A DNA stretch of 37,472 bases from Bryobacterales bacterium (GTDB lineage Bacteria > Acidobacteriota > Terriglobia > Bryobacterales > Bryobacteraceae): positions 1-37,472 of the forward strand of contig PMTT01000161.1 of the NCBI GenBank assembly GCA_003167275.1, written 5' to 3'. Position 1 is the first letter of the stretch, and every line of letters starts with the position of its first letter. A model generated the notes under the pieces. That model was not told the DNA's origin. It saw only the letters and a list, made by a program, of their open reading frames with translations, and ran no database searches. The translations under genes were made by a program, and so were the position numbers. This document shows positions 16,024 through 26,230 of this stretch, piece after piece.

Positions 16024-18132
16024 CTACCTGGCGGGATTGCCGCGCCGCTCCGCCGGAGCTCCGGCCCAGCGCTCCAGCACGTCGGCAAGCGCCGACATGC
16101 GCAGAGGTTTCGTGAGGTAGTCCGACATTCCGGCTTCCAGGCAAGCCGCCCGGTCTCCCTCCATCGCGCTCGCCGTCAGCGCCACCACGGGGACTTGTCG
16201 ATCCGCGGGCCAAAGCTGTTTCAAGCGCCGCGTCGTCTCCAACCCGTCGATGCCCGGCAGTTGCCAGTCCATCAATACGAGGTCGAACTCTTGCCGCTCC
16301 GCCACCTGGATCGCTTCTGCCCCATCCTCGCTCATGCTCACGGTGCATCCCAGCTTCTCCAGCATGCGCTGGACCAGCTTCCGATTCACGACATTATCCT
16401 CCACCACCAGCACGCGCGCGCCAGCCGGCGTTCCGGACGCTTCGGAGCAGGGCTTCTCGGGAGCCTCAGCCTTCCCCGTCCCGGAGACGATCGCGAGCGG
16501 CACGGAAAGGACAAAGGTCGATCCGACCCCGCGCTCCGAATTGACTTCGATACGCCCACCCATCAACGCGGCCAGCTTCTGGCAGATGACCAGACCGAGG
16601 CCCGATCCCCCGCTCCTGGCGCCACCGCCGTTCGCCTGGGTGAAAGGCTGGAACAACCGGGACAGGTCGGCCTGCGAAATCCCGATGCCGGTGTCCTCCG
16701 TTTCATACCGCACCATAGCGCGGCCCTGACCGATCGGCGTGATGGACAAGCGCAGCGTGACGCCTCCACGGTCGGTGAACTTGACGGCATTGCTCAACAT
16801 GTTCGCCATGATCTGCCGCAGGCGCAGGCCGTCGCCCATCACCCGGATGGGGGGACCGGACGGTTCTTCGAGGGTCAGCTTCAGTCCCTTTTCGACGATC
16901 CTGGCCCGGAAGAGGCGGACCACTTCGAGCAGTTCCACCGAGGGATCGAAAGGCTCGGCGCGCAGCAACATCTTGCCCGCTTCCACTCTGGCGAGATCCA
17001 GAATATCGTTGATGAGCTCCAGCAGTGCATGCCCGGATTGCCAGATGGTCTCGGCGTAATCGCGCTGTTCGACGGAAAGCGGCGTCCGTAGCATCAGCTC
17101 CGCCATCCCCAGCACTCCGTTCATGGGCGTCCGGATTTCGTGGCTCATATTGGCCAGGAATACCGATTTCGCACGGTTCGCGCTATCGGCCGTTACGCGA
17201 GCCTTGCGCAGGCGCATTTCCTCCCAGATCAGCAACCCCATCACGACCAGCAGCACCGCTAGTACGATCCGGAGTTGGCTTTCCTTCTTGCTCGACTCGA
17301 TGTACTGGTAGACCGTCGAGGCTTGCCCGGAAGTGGCCAAACCCCAGTTCAGGGTGAGGGAGGCAAACCGGCCGTCAAGCGTCATGTCGCCGATCTTGTC
17401 GCGCAGCACACCGGCTGCCTGAACGGCGCCCGGATCGGTGCGTTCCGCTCCTACTCCGAACCAGACATCCGAATTCGGCAAAGCAGTCAGCGCGATCCTC
17501 TGCTTTTCACACGCTTGAGGTTTGGCCATGAGGATACCGTCGCCCATGCCCTCGGCCACTAGGGCGGCGTCCACCTCGCCCCGGCAGGCGGCCTCCAGGG
17601 CCATCTGCTGATTGGTGAAGACCACGAATTGCGCACCCGGCACCAGCCGGTCGGCCAATTTGGTGGGGATGGTTCCCGATCCGCGTGACACACGGAGCCC
17701 GGCCAACCGCGTGGGAATGGGGGAGCCTTCACGCGTCACCGCCCAATAGGTCAGCTTGAGATACGGATCGGTGATATGGATCGTGCGCGCGCGTGCCGGC
17801 AGTCTGCCGATGATGGGCCACAGATCCACCTTTTTCGCGGCAAAGGCGGCATCGGGGCCCTCCGGCGCCAGGACCCACTGCAGCTTGATTCCCGACCGGT
17901 CGGCGGCCACGTTGATGGCCTCGATGATGGCGCCCTTCGGACCGCCGTTCTCATCCAGCAACTGCGCGGGAGGAGCATACTGATAACCCATGCGGAAGAC
18001 GCGATCGTGCGTACGGTCGCGGAAACGCCACCAGCCTGTGAGGCCGAGGCACACCATGACAGCGAGCACGACGGCGCGCGCCCACCATTTCGCCCCCCCG
18101 GATGGCGCCGGCCCCGGTGCGGAAAAATCCAT
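16024..18132 (-). CDS. Hybrid sensor histidine kinase with periplasmic solute-binding-type sensor
   Basis: About 702 residues from ATG 18132; the track's start at 18525 reads back through the repeat element and into the LRR gene. The order is a membrane segment (~15-37), a periplasmic family-3 solute-binding-like domain (~45-270), a second membrane segment ([15 protein letters not shown], ~285), HisKA with [13 protein letters not shown] (His331), and an HATPase domain with DTGIGIS and [11 protein letters not shown] receiver domain follows ([14 protein letters not shown]; phospho-acceptor Asp622 in [10 protein letters not shown]), ending in DYLTKPL. This resembles the EvgS/BvgS design: the sensor detects a small molecule and signals by an internal phosphorelay. 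No separate Hpt or output regulator is adjacent, so the partner is unknown. It is divergent from LRR gene 1 across the 125-bp palindromic element. Confidence 0.9.
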   Translation of the reverse strand: MDFSAPGPAPSGGAKWWARAVVLAVMVCLGLTGWWRFRDRTHDRVFRMGYQYAPPAQLLDENGGPKGAIIEAINVAADRSGIKLQWVLAPEGPDAAFAAKKVDLWPIIGRLPARARTIHITDPYLKLTYWAVTREGSPIPTRLAGLRVSRGSGTIPTKLADRLVPGAQFVVFTNQQMALEAACRGEVDAALVAEGMGDGILMAKPQACEKQRIALTALPNSDVWFGVGAERTDPGAVQAAGVLRDKIGDMTLDGRFASLTLNWGLATSGQASTVYQYIESSKKESQLRIVLAVLLVVMGLLIWEEMRLRKARVTADSANRAKSVFLANMSHEIRTPMNGVLGMAELMLRTPLSVEQRDYAETIWQSGHALLELINDILDLARVEAGKMLLRAEPFDPSVELLEVVRLFRARIVEKGLKLTLEEPSGPPIRVMGDGLRLRQIMANMLSNAVKFTDRGGVTLRLSITPIGQGRAMVRYETEDTGIGISQADLSRLFQPFTQANGGGARSGGSGLGLVICQKLAALMGGRIEVNSERGVGSTFVLSVPLAIVSGTGKAEAPEKPCSEASGTPAGARVLVVEDNVVNRKLVQRMLEKLGCTVSMSEDGAEAIQVAERQEFDLVLMDWQLPGIDGLETTRRLKQLWPADRQVPVVALTASAMEGDRAACLEAGMSDYLTKPLRMSALADVLERWAGAPAERRGNPAR

Positions 18133-18208
18133 CCTTCGATCATAGAGACGGGGGTGGGATCGGTAAATGACCCGTTTGGTTAACTGCCAGGACGAACCGA
18201 AAGATATC

Positions 18209-18333
18209 GTAGGGTATGCTTTAGCTTGCCCAGCCAAAAAACGGAACATCATTGAAGGGCTACCATTTGGGGATAATATGAAGATCTTGTCGGGATTTCC
18301 TCTTATGTCTGGGCAAGCTAAAGCATACCCTAC
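18209..18333. repeat. 125-bp element with perfect 25-bp terminal inverted repeats spanning an LRR gene start
   Basis: The left arm begins GTAGGGTATGCTTTAGCTTG (18209-18233) and the right arm (18309-18333) is its exact reverse complement over 25 bp. A third, single arm lies at 28745-28769 with the same 25 bases. The probable start codon, ribosome site and first residues of the LRR protein lie inside the element. It is MITE-like: short, non-coding by itself and palindromic at its ends. Confidence 0.9.
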
Positions 18334-20296
18334 GCTGCTCGCTCTGGTCCTCTCGGCGGTTGCCCTGTCCGCGGCCGACCGCGACGCGGGCGAGTGGGTG
18401 ATTCGGAAGGGCGGGCGGGTGATGGTGAACGGCGGCCGCCAACCCATCGCCCGGCTCGCTGACCTGCCCCAGGGTGACGTGAGGATCACCGGAGTCGATC
18501 TCACCGGGACCGTCCTGGATCCCAAGGAACTCGAGCATCTGGCTGGCCTGTCCGAGGTCCACGAACTCTATCTCCCGGGCTCGGCCTTCACCCCGGGCGC
18601 GGGCAGCAAACTGGAGGGCAACGCTGAATTGAAGGTGATCGCGGGCATGACCAGCCTCGAGCGCCTCCAGTTTTCGCTGCACTTCCTTCCCTATTTCAAT
18701 GTCACCGACGACGGGTTCGCGAACTTCAGCGGCTTGACCAACCTTAAGGAATTGCGCTGTACGCAATGCCGGATCGCCCGGCAGGGCCTCGCACCATTCG
18801 TGAACCTGGAATCGCTGGACATGAGCTACTCGATGTTCGGCGATGCCGCGATGGCCAGCCTTGCGGGAATGAAGAATCTCCGGCGGCTGTACCTGCGCGA
18901 CACCAGCGTCACCGACGAGGGCCTGAAACAGATCCGCGGCCTCACCCGGCTCGAAGAGCTGGATCTCTACGGAGTCAAGGTGACCGATCGCGGCATGGCA
19001 TCGCTCGCCGACCTGAAGCAGCTTCGCAAGCTGATTCTGCTGGGGGCGCCCATCACCGATGAGAGCGTTCCGATCCTCGCCTCGATGACCCACTTGCGCG
19101 AGTTGAACCTCTATCGCAGCCACATCACGAACTCCGGCCTCGCGAAGTTGGCGGCGCTCCACGACCTCAGCACCGTGGACCTGCGTTACAGCCGGGTGAC
19201 GTCTACGGGCGTGGAAGCGCTGCGCGCGGCCGTTCCTACCTGCGAGATCGAATTCGCGGGAGTGCCGTCCGCATCCACCGGGGCTAAGGCGGCGCGTCCG
19301 AAAGGCTCCGGGGATAAGGCGCTCGGGGAGTGGGTCGCCTCGCTGGGCGGCAAGACCGTGTTCGTCCAGGGCCGATTGCGCGAGGTTTCGCTCGCCGCCA
19401 CGCACATCGGTGATGCTCAGGTGGCGCCCCTCGCCGCGGCGGGGTCGCTGGAGAAACTAAATCTGGAAGCGACCGAAGTGGGCGATCTCGGCCTGCAGTC
19501 CCTCGCGCGCCTGAAAAGCCTGAAAGAGCTGAATCTCGGCTACACCACGGTTTCCGGCGCCGGTCTCGATCCGTTGGCGGCCCTGCCGAACCTCCGCGTG
19601 TTGAAACTGGCCGGCACGCAAGTCAAGGGTTCGGGGCTGGCGCATTTGCGGGGCTTGAAGTTCCTGATGGAACTGGACCTCAGCGCGTGTCCCATTTCGA
19701 ACGAGGGCGTCGGGAGCATCGTCGCGCTCACGGGCCTGGAGCGCCTTTCGCTGAGCGGCTCCGATATCACCGACGCCGCCATCGAGGAGTTGGCCAACCT
19801 GCCGGTGCTGAAGGCGCTCGACCTCAACAGCACCGATATCGGCGACGCTGGGCTTCGCCAACTCGGCACAATGGTCAATCTGCGCGATCTGCGCCTCAGT
19901 TACGCCCGCTTCACCGACAAGGGCTTGAGCGCGTTGAAATCGCTGACCCGCTTGCAGCGTCTCGACCTGGTGCGCACGCGCACCGGGGCTCTCGGTATTG
20001 CCACCATCGCCACGTTGCGGAATCTGGAGGAGCTAAATCTGGACTACACGGCGGTGGATGCCAAGAGCTTCGCCTTGCTACACGGTATGCCGCAGTTACA
20101 AGAGCTTCATCTGGATTCCGCCGATATCGGCGACGAATCCATCGAGGTGCTCTCCTCCTTGCCTAATTTGCGCGAAGTGAATCTCTACCACACGCTGTTC
20201 ACGGAGGCCGGTGTGGCGCGGCTGAAGCAGGCGCTGCCGAAGTGCCGGGTGATTTGGGATCGGGACTCGGCGCGGCCATTGCGCAGGAAGACATGA
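18278..20296 (+). CDS. Exported leucine-rich-repeat protein, two-module
   Basis: A 672-residue protein from ATG 18278, with GGGGA five bases upstream; the track's 18167 start would read the left repeat arm. The signal peptide is [19 protein letters not shown] plus [14 protein letters not shown], its first part supplied by the palindromic element. The rest is about 20 LRRs of the [22 protein letters not shown] type. There are two modules: each opens with a GEWVxxxGGxV segment (near residues 39 and 350) and ends with (A)xPxC before the next. Such LRR solenoids bind proteins; no enzyme domain was seen. The next gene overlaps it by ATGA and is a one-module paralog, so the two are an operon. Confidence 0.85.
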   Translation: MKILSGFPLMSGQAKAYPTLLALVLSAVALSAADRDAGEWVIRKGGRVMVNGGRQPIARLADLPQGDVRITGVDLTGTVLDPKELEHLAGLSEVHELYLPGSAFTPGAGSKLEGNAELKVIAGMTSLERLQFSLHFLPYFNVTDDGFANFSGLTNLKELRCTQCRIARQGLAPFVNLESLDMSYSMFGDAAMASLAGMKNLRRLYLRDTSVTDEGLKQIRGLTRLEELDLYGVKVTDRGMASLADLKQLRKLILLGAPITDESVPILASMTHLRELNLYRSHITNSGLAKLAALHDLSTVDLRYSRVTSTGVEALRAAVPTCEIEFAGVPSASTGAKAARPKGSGDKALGEWVASLGGKTVFVQGRLREVSLAATHIGDAQVAPLAAAGSLEKLNLEATEVGDLGLQSLARLKSLKELNLGYTTVSGAGLDPLAALPNLRVLKLAGTQVKGSGLAHLRGLKFLMELDLSACPISNEGVGSIVALTGLERLSLSGSDITDAAIEELANLPVLKALDLNSTDIGDAGLRQLGTMVNLRDLRLSYARFTDKGLSALKSLTRLQRLDLVRTRTGALGIATIATLRNLEELNLDYTAVDAKSFALLHGMPQLQELHLDSADIGDESIEVLSSLPNLREVNLYHTLFTEAGVARLKQALPKCRVIWDRDSARPLRRKT

Positions 20297-21342
20297 CGGG
20301 ACCAGGCAAATGTTGTGGGGCGGACCCCCTGGTCCGCGCGGGTCCCCCCGGACCCGCGTTTGGCACTGAACTCAACATCCGACCCGCGGCAAGAAGGCCG
20401 ACGAGGGCGTCGGCCGCGGACCAGGGGGTCCGCCTCACGAAGCTAAGGAACATTGTTATACCGTGCTGGTTGGCGACCTTCACTCTCGCCTCGGTTGCTC
20501 TGGCGGCGGACCCCGCGTGGATCGAACAGGCGGGAGGCTCGGTGACTCGCGATGCCGCCGGAAAGATCGTCGCCGTGGACCTGCGTTCGAGCTGGGTCAC
20601 CGATTCCGACATGCCACTCCTCGCCCGGATGACGGACCTTCAGCGGCTCGATCTCACGCTCACGCGCATCTCCGACCGCGGCCTGCGCGCGCTCAAGTCC
20701 GCGCCGGCGCTGGAGGATCTCAATCTGTGCTTCGCGGAGCAGATCACCGACGAAGGTGCCGCGGTGGTCAAAAACTGGCCGCATCTCAAGCGACTGAATC
20801 TGCGTGGGACCAAGATCACGGATTCGACCCTGGAGTTCCTTGCGGGCGTGCCGAGGCTCGAATGGCTGGACATCGGCTGGGCGCAGATCACCGATACCGG
20901 GTTGGAACACCTGTCCACGCTCACCAACCTGCGATGGCTGGCGATGGGCGGCAACAAGCTCACCGACACCGCGCTGCAGTTCCTCCGTACGATGCCGCAA
21001 ATCGAGTATCTCGACCTGGGTGGCGCGCAGCGCACCGATTCCGGACTGTGGTCACTCGCGATCACGCGCACGGGCCTGCGGGCGGTGGGGTCGGTGACGG
21101 AGTTGCGTGAGCTCTCGTTGGCGGGGACTGTGGTGAATGCGCAGGGATTGCAGGAACTGAAGGCACTTGCGAAGCTGGAGCGATTGAATTTACAGGGATG
21201 CCGGCAGTTGCGCGACGATGCGGTGGGCGTGCTAGCGAGCTTCAAACAGCTTCGGGTGCTGGATGTGAAAGATAGCGGCATGACGGTGCAGGGCGTAGAG
21301 CGGCTTCGGGCTGCGCTGCCGGAATGTAGGGTGCTTGCTTAG
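20293..21342 (+). CDS. Exported leucine-rich-repeat protein, one-module paralog
   Basis: About 349 residues. I chose ATG 20293, which overlaps the previous stop as ATGA and has AGGAAG just upstream. From there the frame reads through a 116-bp palindromic element before the hydrophobic signal core ([15 protein letters not shown]). TTG 20470 would give a short normal signal peptide and is the alternative. The mature protein begins [12 protein letters not shown], matching the module openings of the upstream gene, has about ten LRRs ([22 protein letters not shown]), and ends [13 protein letters not shown]. It is evidently a duplicate of one module of its neighbour. The role is probably protein binding in the periplasm or at the surface. 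Confidence 0.8.
   Translation: MTGPGKCCGADPLVRAGPPGPAFGTELNIRPAARRPTRASAADQGVRLTKLRNIVIPCWLATFTLASVALAADPAWIEQAGGSVTRDAAGKIVAVDLRSSWVTDSDMPLLARMTDLQRLDLTLTRISDRGLRALKSAPALEDLNLCFAEQITDEGAAVVKNWPHLKRLNLRGTKITDSTLEFLAGVPRLEWLDIGWAQITDTGLEHLSTLTNLRWLAMGGNKLTDTALQFLRTMPQIEYLDLGGAQRTDSGLWSLAITRTGLRAVGSVTELRELSLAGTVVNAQGLQELKALAKLERLNLQGCRQLRDDAVGVLASFKQLRVLDVKDSGMTVQGVERLRAALPECRVLA
20319..20434. repeat. 116-bp palindromic element in the 5' coding region of the second LRR gene
   Basis: The ends are perfect 20-bp inverted repeats (GGCGGACCCCCTGGTCCGCG at 20319-20338, reverse complement at 20415-20434), each arm itself nearly palindromic. Internal hairpins GGGTCC..GGACCC and GGCCGAC..GTCGGCC are present. 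Its sequence differs from the elements in mtrB and in LRR gene 1, so it is a separate family of similar architecture. Confidence 0.85.
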
Positions 21343-21416
21343 GAGATCCTCCAGATCCTTGAAATTCCTCGACGTCCCTAGCCTGTTTCATGGTAGTCTT
21401 GATAATCTGCGATCTA

Positions 21417-21483
21417 TTGACAACTTGTAAGCTAGTAGGTTATGATCTATCAAATAGTATTAAAATAATAGGCTATAACCTAT
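21417..21483 (+). promoter_or_regulatory. Promoter and candidate operators of the mobile mystery protein operon
   Basis: TTGACA (21417-21422) and TATGAT (21441-21446) are 18 bp apart. TAGGTTAT (21436-21443) overlaps the -10, and its reverse complement ATAACCTA ends at 21482, inside the imperfect 16-bp palindrome ATAGGCTATAACCTAT that abuts the start codon. These are good candidates for binding by the XRE protein encoded next. The region is AT-rich against a GC-rich background. Confidence 0.65.
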
Positions 21484-21937
21484 GAAGAAGGCCCGCCTTG
21501 CCGCCCAATCCCGCGCTCACCTTGATGACCGCTTCAGGGAACTGGGACCGGTTGCGCTCTACACTCCACCCGTGCGCGGATGGATCAAAGCGGTCCGCGA
21601 GGCGCTCGGCATGACATCGGCGCAACTGGCGAGAAGGCTGGGGGTAAAGCAACCCTCCATCGTGGCTATTGAGCAATCTGAGGCGAAGGGAACCATCGAA
21701 CTGGCGACGCTGCGGCGCGTGGCCGAAGCGCTCGACAGTACTCTAATCTATGCGCTCGTGCCCAACAAACTCCTGGAGACCGCCGTCCGTGACCGCGCGC
21801 GGGCATTTGTGCGCAGGCGCCGGGCGCCTGTCGAGCATTCGATGTTGCTCGAGGACCAGAACGTGAAGGCGAAGGATTCTGAAGGGCGACTCGATGAGAT
21901 CATGCGCGAGACAAACCCCCGTCTGTTCTGGGACTAG
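21482..21937 (+). CDS. Mobile mystery protein A (XRE-family regulator)
   Basis: A 151-residue protein starting at ATG 21482. The N-terminal part (RFRELGPVALYTPPVRGWIKAVREALGM) leads into a helix-turn-helix (TSAQLARRLGVKQPSIVAIEQSEAKGTI). ELATLRRVAEALDSTLIYALVP is characteristic of the TIGR 'mobile mystery protein A' family. It is nearly always paired with protein B, as here, three bases downstream. The pair is scattered among genomes in a toxin-antitoxin-like manner; A is probably the antitoxin and autorepressor. The promoter contains inverted repeats that would suit it. Confidence 0.85.
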   Translation: MKKARLAAQSRAHLDDRFRELGPVALYTPPVRGWIKAVREALGMTSAQLARRLGVKQPSIVAIEQSEAKGTIELATLRRVAEALDSTLIYALVPNKLLETAVRDRARAFVRRRRAPVEHSMLLEDQNVKAKDSEGRLDEIMRETNPRLFWD

Positions 21938-21940
21938 CCC

Positions 21941-22525
21941 ATGAGCGGTCTTTTCCAGGAGCCGGACAATGCGACGCCCCTCACACCGGAGGAGAGGCGT
22001 GAGCTGATCCCCGCGCATATCGCCTACCGCAGCGAGTTGAACGAAGCCGAGCAGGAAAACATCGCACGGGCGCAGGACTGGGCCCTCGCCCGCCGCCGCG
22101 ATCTGCTGAGCGAGAAATTCATCAAGGACCTGCACCGGCGCATGCTCGGCGATGTGTGGCGCTGGGCCGGGAAATTCAGGACCAGCGAGCGCAATCTCGG
22201 GATCCCCTTCTACGAGATCCCCGCAGCCATACGCCAGTTGCTTGACGACACAAGGGCGTGGATCGAATACAAGAGCTATCCGCCTGATGAAATCGCCGTA
22301 CGCTTCCATCACCGCCTTGTGCAGATTCATCCGTTCCCGAACGGTAACGGACGCCACTCCCGCCTGTTGACAGATCTCTTGGTGATGAGCTTGGGTGGAG
22401 AGCGGTTTTCATGGGGAAGCGCCAATCTGCAAGATGCCGGCGGTGTGCGTCACCGCTATATTACGGCCTTGCAAGCCGCCGACAATCATGACGTCGGTCC
22501 GTTGCTGGCATTCGCCCGTTCATAG
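21941..22525 (+). CDS. Mobile mystery protein B (Fic/DOC-family protein)
   Basis: A 194-residue protein with the Fic motif HPFPNGNGRHSRLLTDLL, catalytic His130, matching HPFxxGNGR in full, so AMP transfer is chemically plausible. The N-terminal part (LTPEERRELIPAHIAYRSELNEAEQ) and LHRRMLGDVWRWAGKFR are typical of mobile mystery protein B. Fic proteins attach AMP or another nucleotide-derived group to Ser, Thr or Tyr of a target protein; this target is unknown. An inhibitory (S/T)xxxE(G/N) helix was not identified with confidence. It follows protein A by three bases and its product is the probable toxin of the pair. Confidence 0.88.
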   Translation: MSGLFQEPDNATPLTPEERRELIPAHIAYRSELNEAEQENIARAQDWALARRRDLLSEKFIKDLHRRMLGDVWRWAGKFRTSERNLGIPFYEIPAAIRQLLDDTRAWIEYKSYPPDEIAVRFHHRLVQIHPFPNGNGRHSRLLTDLLVMSLGGERFSWGSANLQDAGGVRHRYITALQAADNHDVGPLLAFARS

Positions 22526-22572
22526 ATTCCCGCAGAGCCAGTTCAGGAGCACGGCGTTGGCCCTGTAACACG

Positions 22573-22651
22573 GGCATTCTTGCCTGTGTCGGTTTTTTTT
22601 GCGCCACTGCAGATCTCGTGCAGAAGAAAAAGCAACACAGGCAAGAATGCC
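22573..22651. repeat. 79-bp element with perfect 17-bp terminal inverted repeats between convergent genes
   Basis: GGCATTCTTGCCTGTGT (22573-22589) and its exact reverse complement (22635-22651) flank a core with a run of eight T. AGGCAAGAGTGCCCCGTGCC immediately outside looks like a further degenerate arm. It sits between the 3' ends of the Fic gene and the DUF1552 gene, where it could act as a two-way terminator. Confidence 0.8.
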
Positions 22652-22674
22652 AGGCAAGAGTGCCCCGTGCCACA

Positions 22675-24012
22675 TCACGCAACGATCTCCCCCATCTTCT
22701 GGGACGCTGTGGGGAACTTTCCCAACCCGGCGCCCATGATCTCATCCGCCACCGTCAGGTACAGGTCGCCGACCGTCCCCATCACACGCGAGTGCACCCC
22801 AGTCTTAAGCTTGGGCAAATGTCCCGCCACGATCATCGCCAAGCCGCTGCACTTGTGCGGATTGGCCTCCGCATGTTCGTGGGCGTACAACAGGCAGCAA
22901 TGGTCCAGGACCGTGCCGTCGCCTTCCGGAATCGATTTCAGCTTTCCCAGCAGGTACGCAAACTCCTCCACGTGCCACCGGGTGATGTCGCGGAGAATCC
23001 GCTGGCCGTCCACGCCGTCGCCGTTGGGCGCTTTGCCATCGGCGTGCGTGTAATCGTGATGCCGCGCGGCAGTCAGCCCCAGCCAGGGGAAGCGCGCCAA
23101 ACCTTGGCCCTTCGTCAGCATGTAGGAAGCCACGCGCGTCTGCCGGGTCACCAGAGCCTGCGCAAGCAGATCGCTTTGCAGCTTCGCGATCTGCGGCCAA
23201 TCCTTCATATCGCCGTCATAGTCGGGCGGGTCGAGCCGACGGTACTGGGTGGGCAACCCCTCGATGCCGCGCTCCACATCGCGGATCGCTGAGAGATGTT
23301 CCTCCACGCGCGCCGCGTCATCCTTGGGAACTTCCTTTTGGAGCGCCAGCGCGTCCTGGCGCACCGCGTCGAGAATGCTGCGCTTGCGTTTCACCCAGCC
23401 TTCTTCGCGAGCTCCGAAGAGGTAATCGAACAGCTTGTTCGGCAGCATCTGCGGCGGTAGAGGGCGGTCGTACCCGGCCCAACTCATATTGCGCTGAATG
23501 CTCTCGCCGAACGACTCCTGCGATACGCCGATCTGAATCGAGCTGAAGCGTGACTGCCGGCCGATCCTGGCCGCGATGGCCTGGTCGATCGAGGGCCCAC
23601 CCGCGCCGTGGCCGGTGAACGGCGTGCAGGTGGTAACCCCGCTGATCGCTTTGTGGTGGCCGTTGCCGGGGCCGGAAACATTGGCCGCCTGGTTATCCAG
23701 ACCGCTGAGCACATGAATGTCGTTGCGGAAGGGCGCTAGCGGCGTAAGGCACGGCGAGAAGTGAAAATCGGACCCAGTCTCCGTGGGAATCCAGTACCGC
23801 TCCGGAATGCCGTTGCCGTTGAACCAGAAGACGAAGCGGCTCTCGATGGGCGTTCCGAGGGTCTCGGCCGCCGCGGCGTAGGCCGTCCCGTGCGAGTTGA
23901 ACATGCTGACCAGCGGCGGCAATCCGACCCGAATCGCACTGCCCGCCAGGGTAATGCCTTTCAGGAAACGCCTGCGCGACACTCTGGGGCGCTTAGTGAT
24001 TACGTGCGGCAC
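22675..24012 (-). CDS. DUF1552 protein, Tat-exported
   Basis: A 445-residue protein with a twin-arginine signal (VSRRRFLKG followed by a hydrophobic stretch), implying export of a folded protein. [36 protein letters not shown] and the C-terminal HXXSHH-like region ([11 protein letters not shown]) match the DUF1552 family (PF07586), found mainly in Planctomycetes, Verrucomicrobia and Acidobacteria. Function is unknown; the fold is related to the sulfatase-like DUF1501 group by context only. It overlaps the upstream DUF1592 gene by 20 bp, the standard two-gene unit of this family, so the proteins probably act together in the periplasm. Confidence 0.9.
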   Translation of the reverse strand: MPHVITKRPRVSRRRFLKGITLAGSAIRVGLPPLVSMFNSHGTAYAAAAETLGTPIESRFVFWFNGNGIPERYWIPTETGSDFHFSPCLTPLAPFRNDIHVLSGLDNQAANVSGPGNGHHKAISGVTTCTPFTGHGAGGPSIDQAIAARIGRQSRFSSIQIGVSQESFGESIQRNMSWAGYDRPLPPQMLPNKLFDYLFGAREEGWVKRKRSILDAVRQDALALQKEVPKDDAARVEEHLSAIRDVERGIEGLPTQYRRLDPPDYDGDMKDWPQIAKLQSDLLAQALVTRQTRVASYMLTKGQGLARFPWLGLTAARHHDYTHADGKAPNGDGVDGQRILRDITRWHVEEFAYLLGKLKSIPEGDGTVLDHCCLLYAHEHAEANPHKCSGLAMIVAGHLPKLKTGVHSRVMGTVGDLYLTVADEIMGAGLGKFPTASQKMGEIVA

Positions 24013-26002
24013 TGGCCTGTCCTCCTTCGGCCGGGACTTCTCTGGCCCGCGACATCGCGGCCATCATGGCCACCATCATATCCTGAAAGCGAAAGCCCGA
24101 TTTTCGAAACTCTTCGAAGACTCCGCGAATCAGCGGCCGGTCGGCCGGCGTCTCCATGCGGCCCGCCACGTAGCGGAAATACTGCTTGACGATGCATTCC
24201 TGGCATTGCGGGCTGCCGGCCAACACAGCGCCCAGTTCCTTGGGCGAAGCGAACGCCGAGTTCGGAAGCCCGGCCACCTGTCCCTTCGTATCGAGGTCCA
24301 CTTCCACCGTCGAGATCTTTCGTTTAGGCTCTTTGCTCTCTCCGACCACCTCGCCGAACGTCAGCGTCAGCCGGTCGCGCCGCTGGCCGATCGCGTCGAA
24401 CTTCTCGAACCCGAAACCGATCGGGTCGATCAGGTCGTGGCAGCCCGCGCAAGTCCGGCTGGTGGTGTGCATCGAAAGCCGGTCCCGATTGCTCATGGGC
24501 TTCGCCTCGGTGACCGGCGGCAGATTGGTGTTCACACCCGGCGGCGGATCGGAGACGTGCTGGCACAGGAACTGTTCCCGCACAAACAGCCCGCGCGCGG
24601 TGGGTGAAGTGTCGTCGGGCTTAGCGGTCATGGCCAGAAACAGCGCCTGGCCGAGCAGTCCCGCGCGCTCCGACCCGGCGGGAAACGCAGTGCGCTCAAA
24701 GTCGGCCGCGGGCGGCTCCACTTTGTAGATCCGCGCCAGGTCGCCGTTCATGTAGCCGTATCCGGCGGTGAAGATCTGTGTGAAGTCGCGGCCGTTCCAG
24801 ACCAGGTCGGAGACGAAACGCCGCGCTTCTTCCGTCATGGCGAGAGCCGTGCCGGCGTTGAACTGCGGGAATGCGCGCCGTTCCTTGGCGGCGGTCAAAG
24901 CGCGGTCGAACCGCAGCCACTCCGCAACAAACTCGTCGAGTGCCTCTTTCGCTCGGGGATCTTCGAGCATGTGGCGCGCGATTTTCTCCACTCCCTGTGG
25001 CGTATCGAACTCGCCGCGAGCGGCGGCGGCCAGCAGCGCGTCGTCCGGCATGCTGTCCCAAAGCGCGTAGGAAAGCCGGCTGGCGGCGGCATAAGGGCGC
25101 CACTTCGGGTTGCCGGTGTCTTCCAGACGGAACAGGAAGTTGGGCGATTGCAGCATCACCTCGACGCCGAGTTGGGCTCCAGCGAGAAAATCCTGCTCCT
25201 TCCGAAACAGTGACTCGTAGCGTTGCAGCTCGGCAGCCTCCAGGGGTCGGCGGAATGCCTTCAGGCCAAAGCTCCGGATGAACTCGGTGCGGCAAGAGGC
25301 TGAAGGCTGGCACGCCAGGAGCGCGGCCACGCCGGTGTTGGCGCCCTTCGAACCGGCATTCCGGAAAGCCCGCTTCGCGAGTTTCTCCGCCGCGGCGCTG
25401 TAGGCATCTTCGAGCAGCGGCGAAAGGTTCTGAGCCGCGTACTGGTTCTTGAAACCGTTGACGAAGTCCTCGGGCGGAAACTGGCTGGCCGGCAGACTGT
25501 TGTCGCCCAACAGATCGCGCACGGTGTGGTTGTACTGGCTATGGGTCAACCGGCGAAGTGCCACGGACACCCGCTCCATGCCTGCCCCCGATGCCACTTC
25601 TTCCCGATAGCGCAACGCCGCCGCCAGTTCGTCGCCCCGGAGCAGCACGAGCCGGTCAATCCAAGCGCGCAATGCCGTCTCCTGCGGACTGCCCGGCGGA
25701 ATACGCTGCCCGCCGGCATGCGCCACGCGCGCAGTTGGCTTGCGAAGCAGTAGCGAATTTGCCGGATTGTGGGCATCGACCAACACGACCAGGGATTTCC
25801 CGAACGCGTCGATCCGGTTCGCGGCCGCGCCCGGCTCCGGGAATTGCAGGCGGGTAGCAGAGGCGACACCATCGGGATTGTGACAGTTGCGGCACCCCGC
25901 CTCCTCGAAGACGGGATAGACCGTCTTCGAAAAGGGATCCGTCTCCGCCGCAATCATCACGACCGCGAAGACGCCGAACACGCAGATGGGAAGCTTGGCC
26001 AA
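23993..26002 (-). CDS. DUF1592-family cytochrome-type protein (DUF1587/1592/1588/1585 array)
   Basis: About 669 residues. Near the N-terminus [10 protein letters not shown] is a c-type haem site; [17 protein letters not shown] is the DUF1587 signature. Later come [15 protein letters not shown] (DUF1592), [17 protein letters not shown] and [18 protein letters not shown] (DUF1588, with a second CXXCH), and DUF1585 at the C-terminus. The family is periplasmic and thought to be redox-active, with unknown substrate. The track's start at 26149 would read through the GCTGGT hexamer array, giving a run of Thr-Ser. I prefer TTG 26002 ([15 protein letters not shown], a signal peptide), with a TATAAT 13 bases upstream. 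That start is uncertain because there is no good ribosome site. It is co-transcribed with DUF1552. Confidence 0.85.
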   Translation of the reverse strand: MAKLPICVFGVFAVVMIAAETDPFSKTVYPVFEEAGCRNCHNPDGVASATRLQFPEPGAAANRIDAFGKSLVVLVDAHNPANSLLLRKPTARVAHAGGQRIPPGSPQETALRAWIDRLVLLRGDELAAALRYREEVASGAGMERVSVALRRLTHSQYNHTVRDLLGDNSLPASQFPPEDFVNGFKNQYAAQNLSPLLEDAYSAAAEKLAKRAFRNAGSKGANTGVAALLACQPSASCRTEFIRSFGLKAFRRPLEAAELQRYESLFRKEQDFLAGAQLGVEVMLQSPNFLFRLEDTGNPKWRPYAAASRLSYALWDSMPDDALLAAAARGEFDTPQGVEKIARHMLEDPRAKEALDEFVAEWLRFDRALTAAKERRAFPQFNAGTALAMTEEARRFVSDLVWNGRDFTQIFTAGYGYMNGDLARIYKVEPPAADFERTAFPAGSERAGLLGQALFLAMTAKPDDTSPTARGLFVREQFLCQHVSDPPPGVNTNLPPVTEAKPMSNRDRLSMHTTSRTCAGCHDLIDPIGFGFEKFDAIGQRRDRLTLTFGEVVGESKEPKRKISTVEVDLDTKGQVAGLPNSAFASPKELGAVLAGSPQCQECIVKQYFRYVAGRMETPADRPLIRGVFEEFRKSGFRFQDMMVAMMAAMSRAREVPAEGGQASAARNH

Positions 26003-26056
26003 GCGTTTGTGTCCATTATATGTGTACCGGGGATGCGCTGGGTTGGTCCTGGTGCT

Positions 26057-26098
26057 GCTGGTGCTGGTGCTGGTGCTGGTGCTGGTGCTGGTGCTGGT
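26057..26098. repeat. Hexanucleotide tandem array (GCTGGT)x7
   Basis: Seven perfect copies of GCTGGT follow a degenerate leader (GGTCCTGGTGCT). The array lies about 40-80 bp before a TATAAT box for the DUF1592 gene on the minus strand, where a -35 would be expected. As a hexamer it would vary spacing without shifting any frame. Confidence 0.9.
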
Positions 26099-26100
26099 GG

Positions 26101-26137
26101 GACAGGCGGTTCCGCCTGTCTCGCCCGCTTGCGGGCG
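26101..26137. repeat. Two adjacent perfect palindromes
   Basis: GACAGGCGGTTCCGCCTGTC (26101-26120) and CGCCCGCTTGCGGGCG (26122-26137) directly follow the hexamer array. They are likely a further family of short palindromic elements, or a terminator-like barrier between the divergent DUF1592 and AbrB/Doc units. Confidence 0.7.
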
Positions 26138-26230
26138 ATTTCTTCGCAAGTTCTCAGACTCAGGGAGCCGCTACACGCCAAATTCCCTCGGGCTCGCGTG
26201 GTGATACATTGGATATACGGAGTGTGCGAG

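Noticed and set aside
18133-18525. Upstream extension of the hybrid histidine kinase through the repeat
   Set aside because: It runs antisense into the LRR coding region and across both repeat arms; ATG 18132 is followed directly by the expected membrane segment.
26051-26149. N-terminal Thr-Ser repeat as part of the DUF1592 protein
   Set aside because: It arises from reading the GCTGGT array on the minus strand, lies upstream of a signal-peptide start, and has no support as protein.
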